Below the pieces are notes generated by a model. It was not told the DNA's origin and did no database searches. It saw nothing but the letters and a program-made list of their open reading frames with translations. DNA of 14,352 bases from Firmicutes bacterium UBA1422. Lineage in GTDB: Bacteria; Bacillota; Clostridia; Peptostreptococcales; Anaerovoracaceae. A program made the translations under genes and the position numbers. The stretch is from positions 211,839 to 226,190 of the forward strand of contig DBPK01000001.1 in NCBI GenBank assembly GCA_002304835.1. The letters are read 5' to 3'. Positions 7,910 through 14,289 of the stretch are shown piece after piece (position 1 is the stretch's first letter; each line of letters begins with the position of its first letter).

Positions 7910-8617
7910 TTGAGTACACACATAAATGCAGCCAACAAAGGAGATATCGCAGAAAGAGTCCTTCTTCCCGGAGATCCCCTAAGGGCCAGGTATATTGCGG
8001 AAAAATTTCTGGATTCCCCTGTTTTATACAGTGATATCAGAAATATGTACGGTTATACGGGAAAATACAAAGGTGTACCGGTCTCGGTACAAGGCACCGG
8101 CATGGGGATGCCTTCCATGGGGATATATTCATGGGAGCTCATGACTGAATATGGATGCACAAACCTGATACGTATCGGAACAGCAGGATCATTCCATGAA
8201 GACATAAAACTGAAGGATCTAGTGATCGCCATGACAGCATCAACGGATTCCAATTATATACATGCCTTCGATGTGCCCGGGAATTTTGCGCCGTGTGGCA
8301 GCTGGGAACTTATGAAAAAGGCCTGGGAAGCGGCCAGATCGCTGAATATTGATTTCAGATCCGGCAATGTGGTGACCTGTGATGTATTTTATGAAACAAA
8401 CAAGGACTGGTGGCAAAAATGGGCCAGAATGGATGTTATGGCCGTGGAAATGGAAACTGCCGCCCTTTATATGAATGCCGCCTTCAATAGGGTCGAAGCT
8501 TTGGCCATGGTAACGATAACAGATCATTTCACCACGGGGCAAAAATGCACCGCAGAAGAAAGACTTTATGCTTCTGATGAAATGATACGTCTTGCCCTGG
8601 AAACGGCCGTCAAATAA
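7910..8617 (+). CDS. deoD: Purine nucleoside phosphorylase, DeoD type
   Basis: Reversible phosphorolysis of purine (deoxy)ribonucleosides to free base and (deoxy)ribose 1-phosphate; a cytoplasmic salvage enzyme, usually a homohexamer. 235 residues, near the usual 235-240. It begins STHINAANKGD, matching the His4 region of the E. coli enzyme. Phosphate-site residues are present: GDPLRA (21-26), Arg44 and Arg88, with Thr91 in place of Ser90. The family signature GMGMPSMGIYSWEL spans 64-77, the ribose-site VEMETAALY 179-187, and the catalytic Asp is in TDHF (204-207). The start is TTG, the only in-frame start that keeps the conserved N-terminus, preceded by AAAGGA eight bases away. It stands alone between divergent and convergent neighbours, with no other deo genes in view. 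Confidence 0.95.
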   Translation: MSTHINAANKGDIAERVLLPGDPLRARYIAEKFLDSPVLYSDIRNMYGYTGKYKGVPVSVQGTGMGMPSMGIYSWELMTEYGCTNLIRIGTAGSFHEDIKLKDLVIAMTASTDSNYIHAFDVPGNFAPCGSWELMKKAWEAARSLNIDFRSGNVVTCDVFYETNKDWWQKWARMDVMAVEMETAALYMNAAFNRVEALAMVTITDHFTTGQKCTAEERLYASDEMIRLALETAVK

Positions 8618-8654
8618 AAGGTTTTGCATCAGAAAACCGAATCCCATTATATAT

Positions 8655-8689
8655 ATAAATAGAGCAGGCAAAATGCCTGCTCTATTTAT
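8655..8689. terminator. Symmetrical bidirectional terminator between deoD and the secreted-protein gene
   Basis: A perfect 16-bp stem (8655-8670 with 8674-8689, core AGAGCAGGCA/TGCCTGCTCT) closes a 3-base loop. The flanks are A/T-rich (ATTTATTTGATTATTTTT on the plus strand, A/T on the other), so it can terminate convergent transcripts from both sides. Confidence 0.88.
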
Positions 8690-8738
8690 TTGATTATTTT
8701 TCTATTCAGTCGACCTTTCGTTTATTTCTGTTTGCCTG

Positions 8739-11630
8739 CTATCTTTTGGTTTTTGTTTTCTTTGCGGCTGACCAGGCTGAATAGTATTTTGTCGAACCGA
8801 CTTTCTTGTAAGTCCTTATTTTGACATAATATGTCTTATTGCCTTTAAGCTTACTTATTGTCTTTGATACCTGCGTTGCCTTTGATACTGTTATTTTCTT
8901 TGCATTTGAAAACTTGGATGATGTGCTGCAGTATATCTGGTATCCGCTGACCTGGGTCGTCTTTTTCTTCCACTTAACGACTATCTTCTTGGATCTTGGT
9001 GTGAGTTTTGCTATGGAAGTTTTTACCGGACTTATTTTGAATGTCTTTGTGGCTGTACCGCTGTATAAGTCTCCCCTGAATGTTACTTTAACACTGTATG
9101 TCCCCACATTTTTGCGTCCTGCAGAGTAGGTCAAAGCATAGTTTTCAGGATCAATGGTGTTCCCCTTTGTATCCTTTACTGTAACAGCCGGTGTTTTGAC
9201 AGAACCGTCATAAACATAAGCCGTGGCCGAAAGGTTTATGCCGGCGATCTTGGGTATAGCCAGTGCTGTCAGGGTCGTAATGTCTTTTTCCTGTCCGTTG
9301 GGATCTGTATAAAGAGTTCCGCACTCAGTGCATCTGTAATGTTCTCTTGTCCCGGCAGCTTGCTGGGTGGCCTTTACTGTATCTATTTTCTCTGTCACAT
9401 GGGCGATTCCCACGAGATAATACTTATAGTTATTAATGGGAGCCATGGTGAAAGTCTCTGCCCCGGCACAATCATCAACAAGGAAACTTTCGATGTCAAA
9501 TGAATCACTGTATACGGCTTCGTTTTCACCCAATGCATCGTTGTCACCGTAAAAAGTACCTTTATGGATGTTTATATCAATGCTTTCATGTGAAGTGTTC
9601 TCAAGGTCAGCTTCATACAAACCGTAAAGGCCACCGATGGTTCCTCCGAAAACGTTCACTGACAAGGGAAGATCTGTCGTATGCTGTGAAACGGCGATAC
9701 CTGCACCGTTTATTGTTGAACCGCTGGGATTTCCGTCCTCATCTACAGAAAACTCTGTTGCTGTGGCATGTATGAATCCATTGAAGACATTCAGTTCCCC
9801 TGCTCTCATTTCAATTCCCGTGCCGCCTGTGATAACACCGCCATGCACGTTGAGCTGTCCTTTCCCGGGGTGATAAATGCCGAGTACATCAGACTGGACT
9901 TCTGCTCGCGGCCAGATATTTATGGTCGTAGGTCCGTTTCCCCATGTTCCGTTATTGTATATGCCCGCATCTGCTCCGCCGTTTATCTTGCCGTATACAT
10001 CAAGTGTGCTGTTTTTGCCGGCAACAAATACAGGACCGTTCACGGTTACGTTTTCACCTATTATGACTTTGGCATTCTCGCCTTCAAGACTTTCTTTTAC
10101 GCCAATGGCCAGATTTGCTGTCGTGGCATTTATGGTACCTCCGCCCAACTCGGAACTGTCTATTACTTTCAGCGACTGATCAGCCGTTAACTGGAAAGCG
10201 TCAGAGTTACCTGTGTATGTGTAGCTCTTTCCGTTAAGGTCAAGTGTGAAGTCCATTGTCGGACCGTTGATATATGAACTGTAAGTGGTGTCGGCAAGCA
10301 GTTTCAATGTGCTTTTGGGACTTGCTTTTGCGGCACTGAAAGCAGTCAGTATGTCGGAATAATAGTTTGATGTTCCGTCAGCACGGTCTACTCTTGCGAT
10401 CTTGGAGGCTTCAGTAATATCACAGGTGAAAAGACCGTTTTCACCTGTTTCATTCATTTCATATGTGTCGTCAAAGGCTTCGCATGTGAATGTACCGGTG
10501 TTGACTCCGTTTATTTGTATCTGTGCGACTTTAAGTGGGACTGTACCGTCGATTTTTGCACCTTCTGCCAGATCAAAAGTCAGCTGATGATCGGCTCCGC
10601 CTATGGTAGTCCCAAAAAAGGAAGGATTGTATTTTGCATCAGCCAAAACATCCACAACAGTGCCTGCAGTTAATGCTCCGAATTTTGTATAGAGAAGATT
10701 CACGTCTCCGTCTATTAGATACTGGTTTTTATCATGTATTTTTGCCACGTAAGTATCTGGATCGGGAGCCATCTCCTTGACTTCGATTTTATCAATCGCA
10801 GTTCCTTCATCTGTGGAATCCAAGCTGATATGCCTGTTATCGGGAACAAAACCCCTAAGTGTTGTATCCCAATAGTTTACATCAAATACGCCGCCATTTA
10901 TAACGAAAGATGCATTCGCTCCGCTGGAATATTGCAGTGCCTTGCCGGTTTTTGTTGATATATAATTGCCCCCGTTAAGAAGCACAGAACTCTTGCAATC
11001 GCCATATGTGACTTGTTTGACCAAATCATTTCTTCCTTCTAAAGATGCGTCATTGATCTTCAGATCAGCAGATAAAGACAAGTTGGTACTTAAATTGTTA
11101 TGTACATACAAAACGGATGAACTTGTTGATGTGGAGTTGTTCTTTATAGTCACTCCGTTATTGATCTCAAGATAACCGTTTACATTTGAGACTGTTGATG
11201 GCTTGACATATATTGTTGCCGAACCTTTGTTTGATGGATCTGTATTTATAATGCTTCCCTTGGGTTCTCCCCCTGATGTGTCTGTCAAAGTGAGATTTGA
11301 GCCCAGAATGGTAAACATGCCATTTGATGTTGACGAATAGTTGCCTGAGATCGTCTTCCCGTTCAGATCAAAAGTAACTTTTGTGCTGCCTTTGTCAATA
11401 TTTAAAGCCGTACTTCCCAAATCAACATTTTTTAGCAGTTTGACCGTTGTATCGGCTCCGTTTTCCGGTATTGCAGTTAAAGCCCCTACAAACGTATTAT
11501 AGTAGTTGTCTCCTATTTGTGCGGCATATTCCGACGGCTCCGGATCATCGCCGCCAACAGCGAATGCCATTGTGGGTGTCATGCTGAATATCATTGCGAT
11601 ACATAAGATTTTAGCTATGAATTTTCTCAT
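8739..11630 (-). CDS. Large secreted beta-helix-like repeat protein with C-terminal FN3 domain
   Basis: 963 residues; the function is not known to me. Residues 1-24 are a signal peptide ending AFA. Roughly 35-740 are rich in Gly/Asn/Thr/Val with repeated short strands and phrases such as FDLNGKTISGNY, LDLNGKSYTYTGNSDAF, FVINGGVFDVNY and LNVHGGVITGG; this pattern is typical of right-handed parallel beta-helix surface proteins. At about 744-795 lies a CTECG-containing segment (HYRCTECGTLYTDPNGQEKD) common in clostridial surface proteins. Residues 796-870 resemble an MBG/Ig-like domain (YVYDGSVKTPAVTVKD...) and 871-963 a fibronectin-III domain (GYQIYCSTSSKFSNAKKI...KTYYVKIRTYKK) with a very basic end. 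No LPXTG, SLH or choline-binding repeat is seen, so anchoring is unclear. ATG 11630 is chosen over a TTG 15 bases upstream because AAGGAGGG lies four bases before it. The leader is the 131-bp repeat described separately. A likely adhesin or glycan-binding protein (inference). Confidence 0.85.
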   Translation of the reverse strand: MRKFIAKILCIAMIFSMTPTMAFAVGGDDPEPSEYAAQIGDNYYNTFVGALTAIPENGADTTVKLLKNVDLGSTALNIDKGSTKVTFDLNGKTISGNYSSTSNGMFTILGSNLTLTDTSGGEPKGSIINTDPSNKGSATIYVKPSTVSNVNGYLEINNGVTIKNNSTSTSSSVLYVHNNLSTNLSLSADLKINDASLEGRNDLVKQVTYGDCKSSVLLNGGNYISTKTGKALQYSSGANASFVINGGVFDVNYWDTTLRGFVPDNRHISLDSTDEGTAIDKIEVKEMAPDPDTYVAKIHDKNQYLIDGDVNLLYTKFGALTAGTVVDVLADAKYNPSFFGTTIGGADHQLTFDLAEGAKIDGTVPLKVAQIQINGVNTGTFTCEAFDDTYEMNETGENGLFTCDITEASKIARVDRADGTSNYYSDILTAFSAAKASPKSTLKLLADTTYSSYINGPTMDFTLDLNGKSYTYTGNSDAFQLTADQSLKVIDSSELGGGTINATTANLAIGVKESLEGENAKVIIGENVTVNGPVFVAGKNSTLDVYGKINGGADAGIYNNGTWGNGPTTINIWPRAEVQSDVLGIYHPGKGQLNVHGGVITGGTGIEMRAGELNVFNGFIHATATEFSVDEDGNPSGSTINGAGIAVSQHTTDLPLSVNVFGGTIGGLYGLYEADLENTSHESIDINIHKGTFYGDNDALGENEAVYSDSFDIESFLVDDCAGAETFTMAPINNYKYYLVGIAHVTEKIDTVKATQQAAGTREHYRCTECGTLYTDPNGQEKDITTLTALAIPKIAGINLSATAYVYDGSVKTPAVTVKDTKGNTIDPENYALTYSAGRKNVGTYSVKVTFRGDLYSGTATKTFKISPVKTSIAKLTPRSKKIVVKWKKKTTQVSGYQIYCSTSSKFSNAKKITVSKATQVSKTISKLKGNKTYYVKIRTYKKVGSTKYYSAWSAAKKTKTKR

Positions 11631-11636
11631 TATTCC

Positions 11637-11767
11637 CTCCTTCAAGACCTCTGCGGATCATCAATTATAACGAATTAGTATCTACTCTGTCTCACTGTTA
11701 TAAATATTATACAACAGCATCAAGAGCACTCGTATTGCCTACCGTTTACTTTTTATCATGCCTCCTT
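11637..11767. repeat. 131-bp direct repeat, copy 1 (leader of the secreted-protein gene)
   Basis: Identical to 13100-13230 except at 11669 (A here, G at 13132). On the minus strand it contains TATAAT (11706-11711) and ends with AAGGAG, which together with two following G forms the ribosome binding site of the secreted-protein gene starting at 11630. It abuts the right end of the IS110 element at 11768. Confidence 0.97.
11706..11711 (-). promoter_or_regulatory. TATAAT box, likely promoter of the secreted-protein gene
   Basis: A perfect -10 hexamer on the minus strand about 75 bases upstream of the ATG at 11630; transcription would start near 11699. No convincing -35 box lies 15-19 bases upstream. 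The same box exists in repeat copy 2 (13169-13174) in front of the transposase leader. Confidence 0.45.
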
Positions 11768-11864
11768 CCCTGTTAAATATCAGTATTTTTTCTTTTCTCT
11801 TATTTCTTTTATCTGCTCCACATATGAATCATATCTGGATATTTTTATTATACCCCGCTCCTAT

Positions 11865-11895
11865 AAAAAGTCAAACAGTTTTAAGCTGTCAACTT
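11865..11895 (-). terminator. Possible intrinsic terminator overlapping the transposase stop codon
   Basis: On the minus strand AAGTTGACAG (11886-11895) can pair imperfectly with CTGTTTGACTT (11868-11878), followed by a T run (11865-11869). The hairpin starts within the last codons of the transposase gene. The stem has an internal mismatch, so strength is uncertain. Confidence 0.45.
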
Positions 11896-12987
11896 TGTTT
11901 TTTCTCGTATCATCAATGCCGGATTGAACTCTTCCTGGTTGTTCAGCATTGCAAATACGATTCTTGCAATTTTTCTGGTTAGAGTAATGATTGCTCTACC
12001 AGAACCTTTTTCTTTTTTCATGCGATAGTAATCTATCATTAACTTCCATTCAGATGTGTTTTGAGGTTGTCTGATGATTCCCATCGCCACTTGTACAAAT
12101 GCTGTCCTTAGTTCCTGAGGTCCATGCTTTGTAATCTTCCCTCTGCGCACAGTTTGGTTTGAGTCATGAACACTTGGAACAATGCCCAGATATGAAGCAA
12201 ATCTTTTAAAGTTTCCATCAAATCTGCCCATGTCATTTGTGTATGCCGCTATTGTAATTGCTCCTATAGGACCAATCCCCGGCATTGTCTGAAGCAGTTC
12301 TACATTCCTGTTTTCTGCAACCATCTTTTGCAATTGTTCTTCAATAGTCTTGATTTGTTTCTGTAAATCGTCTAAACTATCTAGTATCACTTTTAGTGAT
12401 GAGGCAGTGAATTCTGAAAAGTTGTGATCCGCGAGATCCTGATACAATTCCTGCCTCTTTTTCTTGCTTTGAAGTTGAGATGATTTTGTCTCTATCCCGT
12501 ATCCAAGCATCATTCCGTGAATTTGATTCTTCATCTTCACCATGGCTTGTACCAGAATGCTTCTGGTTTTAAGCATTCTTCTGATTTCTTCGCTCGTCTG
12601 ATCACATAAATGCGATTCCGGCAACATTTCCTTTAGCAGATAAAACGCCAAGGTCGCTGCATCGTTTGCATCATTCTTCTTGGTACTCATGGTTATGACC
12701 TTGAATTTATTGGTGTTTACCACGACTACACTGAAGCCTTCTGCTTCCATTTTGTTCTTAAAGAATCTTGCGTTTCCTGTTGATTCAACTGCCAACTCTA
12801 TGACATGTCCGCTTTCACCTTCAATCTCATGCATTCGATTGATAAAGTCAGCATATCCATTCGCATTTGTTCTAAATTCACCTTCCAGTTCTATTGCTCC
12901 TGTTTCCTCATCAAGTGCACAAACGGTGAACTGAGTTTTGTGGAGGTCTACGCCTACACACATTCTTTTACTTCCTGTCTTGCTCAT
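11881..12987 (-). CDS. IS110-family transposase (DEDD recombinase)
   Basis: 368 residues. The N-terminal RuvC-like DEDD domain shows Asp14 (CVGVDLHK), Glu68 (AVEST), Asp106 and Asp109 (KKNDANDA). A coiled helical linker spans about 200-230. The C-terminal Transposase_20 domain begins with TMPGIGPIGA (234-243) and continues with ASYLGIVPSVHDSNQTVRRGKITKHG (264-289), where the catalytic Ser of the family is expected (Ser272 or Ser277). All parts are intact, so the enzyme may be active. AAAGGA (12997-13002) precedes the ATG by 9 bases. The likely promoter is the TATAAT at 13169-13174, so the transcript would first carry the 5' leader that holds the candidate guide RNA. Full family length, no frameshift. 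Confidence 0.96.
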   Translation of the reverse strand: MSKTGSKRMCVGVDLHKTQFTVCALDEETGAIELEGEFRTNANGYADFINRMHEIEGESGHVIELAVESTGNARFFKNKMEAEGFSVVVVNTNKFKVITMSTKKNDANDAATLAFYLLKEMLPESHLCDQTSEEIRRMLKTRSILVQAMVKMKNQIHGMMLGYGIETKSSQLQSKKKRQELYQDLADHNFSEFTASSLKVILDSLDDLQKQIKTIEEQLQKMVAENRNVELLQTMPGIGPIGAITIAAYTNDMGRFDGNFKRFASYLGIVPSVHDSNQTVRRGKITKHGPQELRTAFVQVAMGIIRQPQNTSEWKLMIDYYRMKKEKGSGRAIITLTRKIARIVFAMLNNQEEFNPALMIREKTKLTA

Positions 12988-13011
12988 CTTTTTTCTTCCT
13001 TTCGATTTTTT

Positions 13012-13159
13012 AGCAAGACAGCTTACTGTTTGGCAATCCGAGCCAATCTCCTATCCGATCTTTATTGACCACTGCATGTTTCGATTCTAACCCTTCATTC
13101 TCCTTCAAGACCTCTGCGGATCATCAATTATGACGAATTAGTATCTACTCTGTCTCACT
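13012..13159 (-). ncRNA. Candidate IS110 bridge RNA in the transposase leader
   Basis: On the minus strand the RNA would begin just downstream of TATAAT (13169-13174; expected start about 13162). Its first bases, AGTGAGACAG (13150-13159), can pair over ten positions, two of them G-U, with CTGTCTTGCT (13012-13021), closing a 148-nt domain directly before the transposase ribosome binding site. Inside are a TTGGC/GCCAA hairpin (13030-13046) and smaller stems. A structured RNA encoded in the upstream end is the known arrangement for the IS110 group, where it guides target and donor recognition. The pairing is read by eye; guide loops matching target and donor were not identified. Confidence 0.45.
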
Positions 13160-13230
13160 GTTATAAATATTATACAACAGCATCAAGAGCACTCGTATTG
13201 CCTACCGTTTACTTTTTATCATGCCTCCTT
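13100..13230. repeat. 131-bp direct repeat, copy 2 (outer left end of the IS110 element)
   Basis: Matches 11637-11767 at 130 of 131 positions, offset 1463 bases. In this copy the minus-strand AAGGAG at its inner end is not followed by a gene but by the rest of the transposase leader. Contains the TATAAT at 13169-13174 and the 5' arm of the candidate bridge RNA. Confidence 0.97.
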
Positions 13231-13379
13231 ATTTTGATGGCATGGAATTTGACCCTGATGTTATTTCTTTTCACCTCCTTCTTTTGACCTATAAAAAGAA
13301 TTCCGTCTTTTCCATACTCTAAAACTTCTTTGAAGGCATTATAATACGGCAAACAGTGTTTACTTGTCCCTAATGCTGG
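13209..13379 (-). pseudogene. Possible gene remnant running into the IS left end
   Basis: An open frame reads from after a TGA at about 13380 to TAA at 13209. It encodes LPYYNAFKEVLEYGKDGILF and then a basic tail ending RRHDKK, about 47 residues from a TTG at 13352. The last seven codons and the stop lie in the 131-bp repeat, so the natural end may have been replaced by the IS. No ribosome binding site precedes it and I recognise no family. It may be chance; the protein-like composition is the only positive sign. AAGGAGGTG (13272-13280) falls inside it with no start at a proper distance. Confidence 0.25.
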
Positions 13380-13403
13380 TCAAGTCTGCTTGCCGTATTT
13401 TTT
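13343..13403 (+). terminator. Long structured inverted repeat with T run (terminator or small RNA)
   Basis: AATACGGCAA (13343-13352) pairs perfectly with TTGCCGTATT (13390-13399). Inside, CAG/CTG (13354-13356 with 13386-13388) and ACTTGtCC/GGtCAAGT (13362-13369 with 13378-13385, one mismatch) continue the structure to an 8-base loop. Six T at 13398-13403 make it look like a plus-strand terminator, but no plus-strand gene lies upstream. On the minus strand it lies about 50 bases after the Rieske gene stop and could end that operon or block read-through into the IS, though a U run is missing there. Confidence 0.55.
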
Positions 13404-13448
13404 GATGCTGTATTTGATTTTAATGAGTTCCCTTTTTATATGAAAATC

Positions 13449-13778
13449 TCAATCTATTTCAACAAATATGTCGCTCCCCTCTATTTTCAGAGGAAAAACT
13501 GCGCTGTCTTTTACCTTGATTTTCAATAGGAGCATTTTGGCTTCTCCTACGGCTTTGCCGGTTTTTACGTCGAATTTGGCACCATGTTTGGGGCATGTTA
13601 TGATCCCGTCCTTGAGCACACCTTCGCCAAGGGATCCACCCATATGCGGGCATTTGTCGGAAATCGCGTAATAACTGCCATCCACATTGGATAAAAGAAT
13701 GACTTTGTCCCCGACAAAAATCTTTTTTTTACTGCCGCTGGTCAGTTCTGAAGTATCTGCTACTTTTACAAAACCCAT
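13449..13778 (-). CDS. Rieske-type [2Fe-2S] ferredoxin
   Basis: 109-residue soluble electron carrier. The two cluster-binding boxes are C43-P-H45 (CPHMGGSLGEG) and C62-x2-H65 (CPKHGAKFD), sixteen residues apart, as in small Rieske ferredoxins of oxygenase and nitrite-reductase (NirD) type. The cysteines that form a disulphide in respiratory Rieske proteins are absent, which fits a low-potential ferredoxin rather than a bc1/b6f subunit. No signal peptide or membrane segment. ATG 13778 follows AGGAGGT, a strong ribosome binding site. It is 38 bases downstream of the EncFtn-like gene and surely in the same operon, so it may pass electrons to or from iron in the ferritin. No oxygenase is present nearby. 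Confidence 0.92.
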   Translation of the reverse strand: MGFVKVADTSELTSGSKKKIFVGDKVILLSNVDGSYYAISDKCPHMGGSLGEGVLKDGIITCPKHGAKFDVKTGKAVGEAKMLLLKIKVKDSAVFPLKIEGSDIFVEID

Positions 13779-13816
13779 TTTAATACCTCCTATATTTGAT
13801 TTTATTGCTGCTCCGG

Positions 13817-14122
13817 TTATTTTATCATTTTCTCGATTTCTTCTTCAACTTCTTCGGCACCTTCTGAATAAAATTTCTCTTCGTCCGGATCCAGTTCCTT
13901 TAGTAATCTTAAAAATTCACCGGCATGCACCCTTTCTTCATCAGCAATATCTTTTAAGACTTCTACAGCTAATTTGTTATCTGTTGATTCCGCCAGTTGC
14001 ATATAGAGTTGTATTGCTTCATATTCTGCAGCTATCATAAATCGTATGGATCTTATCAGCTCCTGCTCACTGATCTTATGATCTTTCTTGAGGCCGGAAA
14101 ACGGCTGTCCAAAATCAGGCAT
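13817..14122 (-). CDS. Ferritin-like protein of the encapsulated-ferritin (EncFtn)/rubrerythrin type
   Basis: 101 residues, mainly two long helices. The metal site matches EncFtn in spacing: Glu33 (AAEYEAIQLY), then Glu63 and His66 (DEERVHAGEF); the Rhodospirillum EncFtn has Glu32, Glu62 and His65. Such proteins are half-ferritins that dimerise to make a ferroxidase di-iron site and are often cargo of encapsulin shells. The last 20 residues are very acidic and show no obvious encapsulin-docking peptide, and no encapsulin gene is in the window. An ATG at 14137 exists, but it overlaps the ribosome binding site itself; ATG 14122 follows GGAGGTG seven bases away and is preferred. First gene of an operon with the Rieske ferredoxin; likely role in iron storage or peroxide/iron stress (inference). 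A short rubrerythrin-family label would also be defensible. Confidence 0.82.
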   Translation of the reverse strand: MPDFGQPFSGLKKDHKISEQELIRSIRFMIAAEYEAIQLYMQLAESTDNKLAVEVLKDIADEERVHAGEFLRLLKELDPDEEKFYSEGAEEVEEEIEKMIK

Positions 14123-14182
14123 ATTAATCACCTCCATGAATTTTTGAGTAATATGTTATCAATAAACTTTTTTTGTGAATAA

Positions 14183-14191
14183 AGTATACCA
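14183..14191 (-). promoter_or_regulatory. Extended -10 promoter of the ferritin-Rieske operon
   Basis: TGGTATACT on the minus strand is an extended -10 element (TG-n-TATACT). Transcription would start near 14176, about 50 bases before the ATG at 14122. No strong -35 box is seen. The leader is A/T-rich, and I see no convincing Fur or PerR palindrome. Confidence 0.5.
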
Positions 14192-14245
14192 CAAAAGGGA
14201 AAAAAATCATCGTTATTCTTTGATCAAAACCATTGCTTTTAATAA

Positions 14246-14282
14246 TACCATCTACTGATAATCTTTTTATCAATAGATGGTA
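14246..14282 (-). terminator. Hairpin after tRNA-Ser, probable terminator
   Basis: A 16-bp stem (14246-14261 with 14267-14282, core CCATCTA/TAGATGG) has one mismatch that is a G-U pair on the minus strand and a 5-base loop. It lies 8 bases past the tRNA 3' end and is followed on the minus strand by TTATTAAAA, a weak T run. It separates the tRNA from the ferritin operon promoter. Confidence 0.6.
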
Positions 14283-14289
14283 CCGGTAT

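Larger units (their letters stand above)
11768..13230 (-). mobile_element. IS110-family insertion sequence, about 1463 bp, with duplicated left end
   Basis: Contains one transposase gene (11881-12987), a 113-base downstream end and a 243-base upstream non-coding end, as in the IS110 group, where the long upstream end encodes a bridge RNA. The outer left boundary at 13230 and right boundary at 11768 are inferred from where homology between the 131-bp repeats stops: the sequence just past the right end is another copy of the first 131 bases of the left end. That is the arrangement expected if a second, tandem copy once followed and was deleted down to its left end, or if the element landed beside an existing left-end fragment. 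No terminal inverted repeats or short target duplication are visible, consistent with IS110. Exact boundaries need comparison with other copies. Confidence 0.7.

Noticed and set aside
11690..11712. TGTT/AACA-flanked A/T-rich palindrome around the TATAAT box as an operator
   Set aside because: The symmetry is short and broken, and A/T-rich promoter DNA often shows such pairing by chance.
11637..13230. 131-bp repeats as a CRISPR array or as a normal target-site duplication
   Set aside because: Only two copies, far too long for CRISPR repeats, and no cas genes; IS110 enzymes do not create staggered cuts of this size.
13459..13653. 64-codon open frame inside the Rieske gene
   Set aside because: Same strand but a shifted frame within a well-supported gene; no ribosome binding site.
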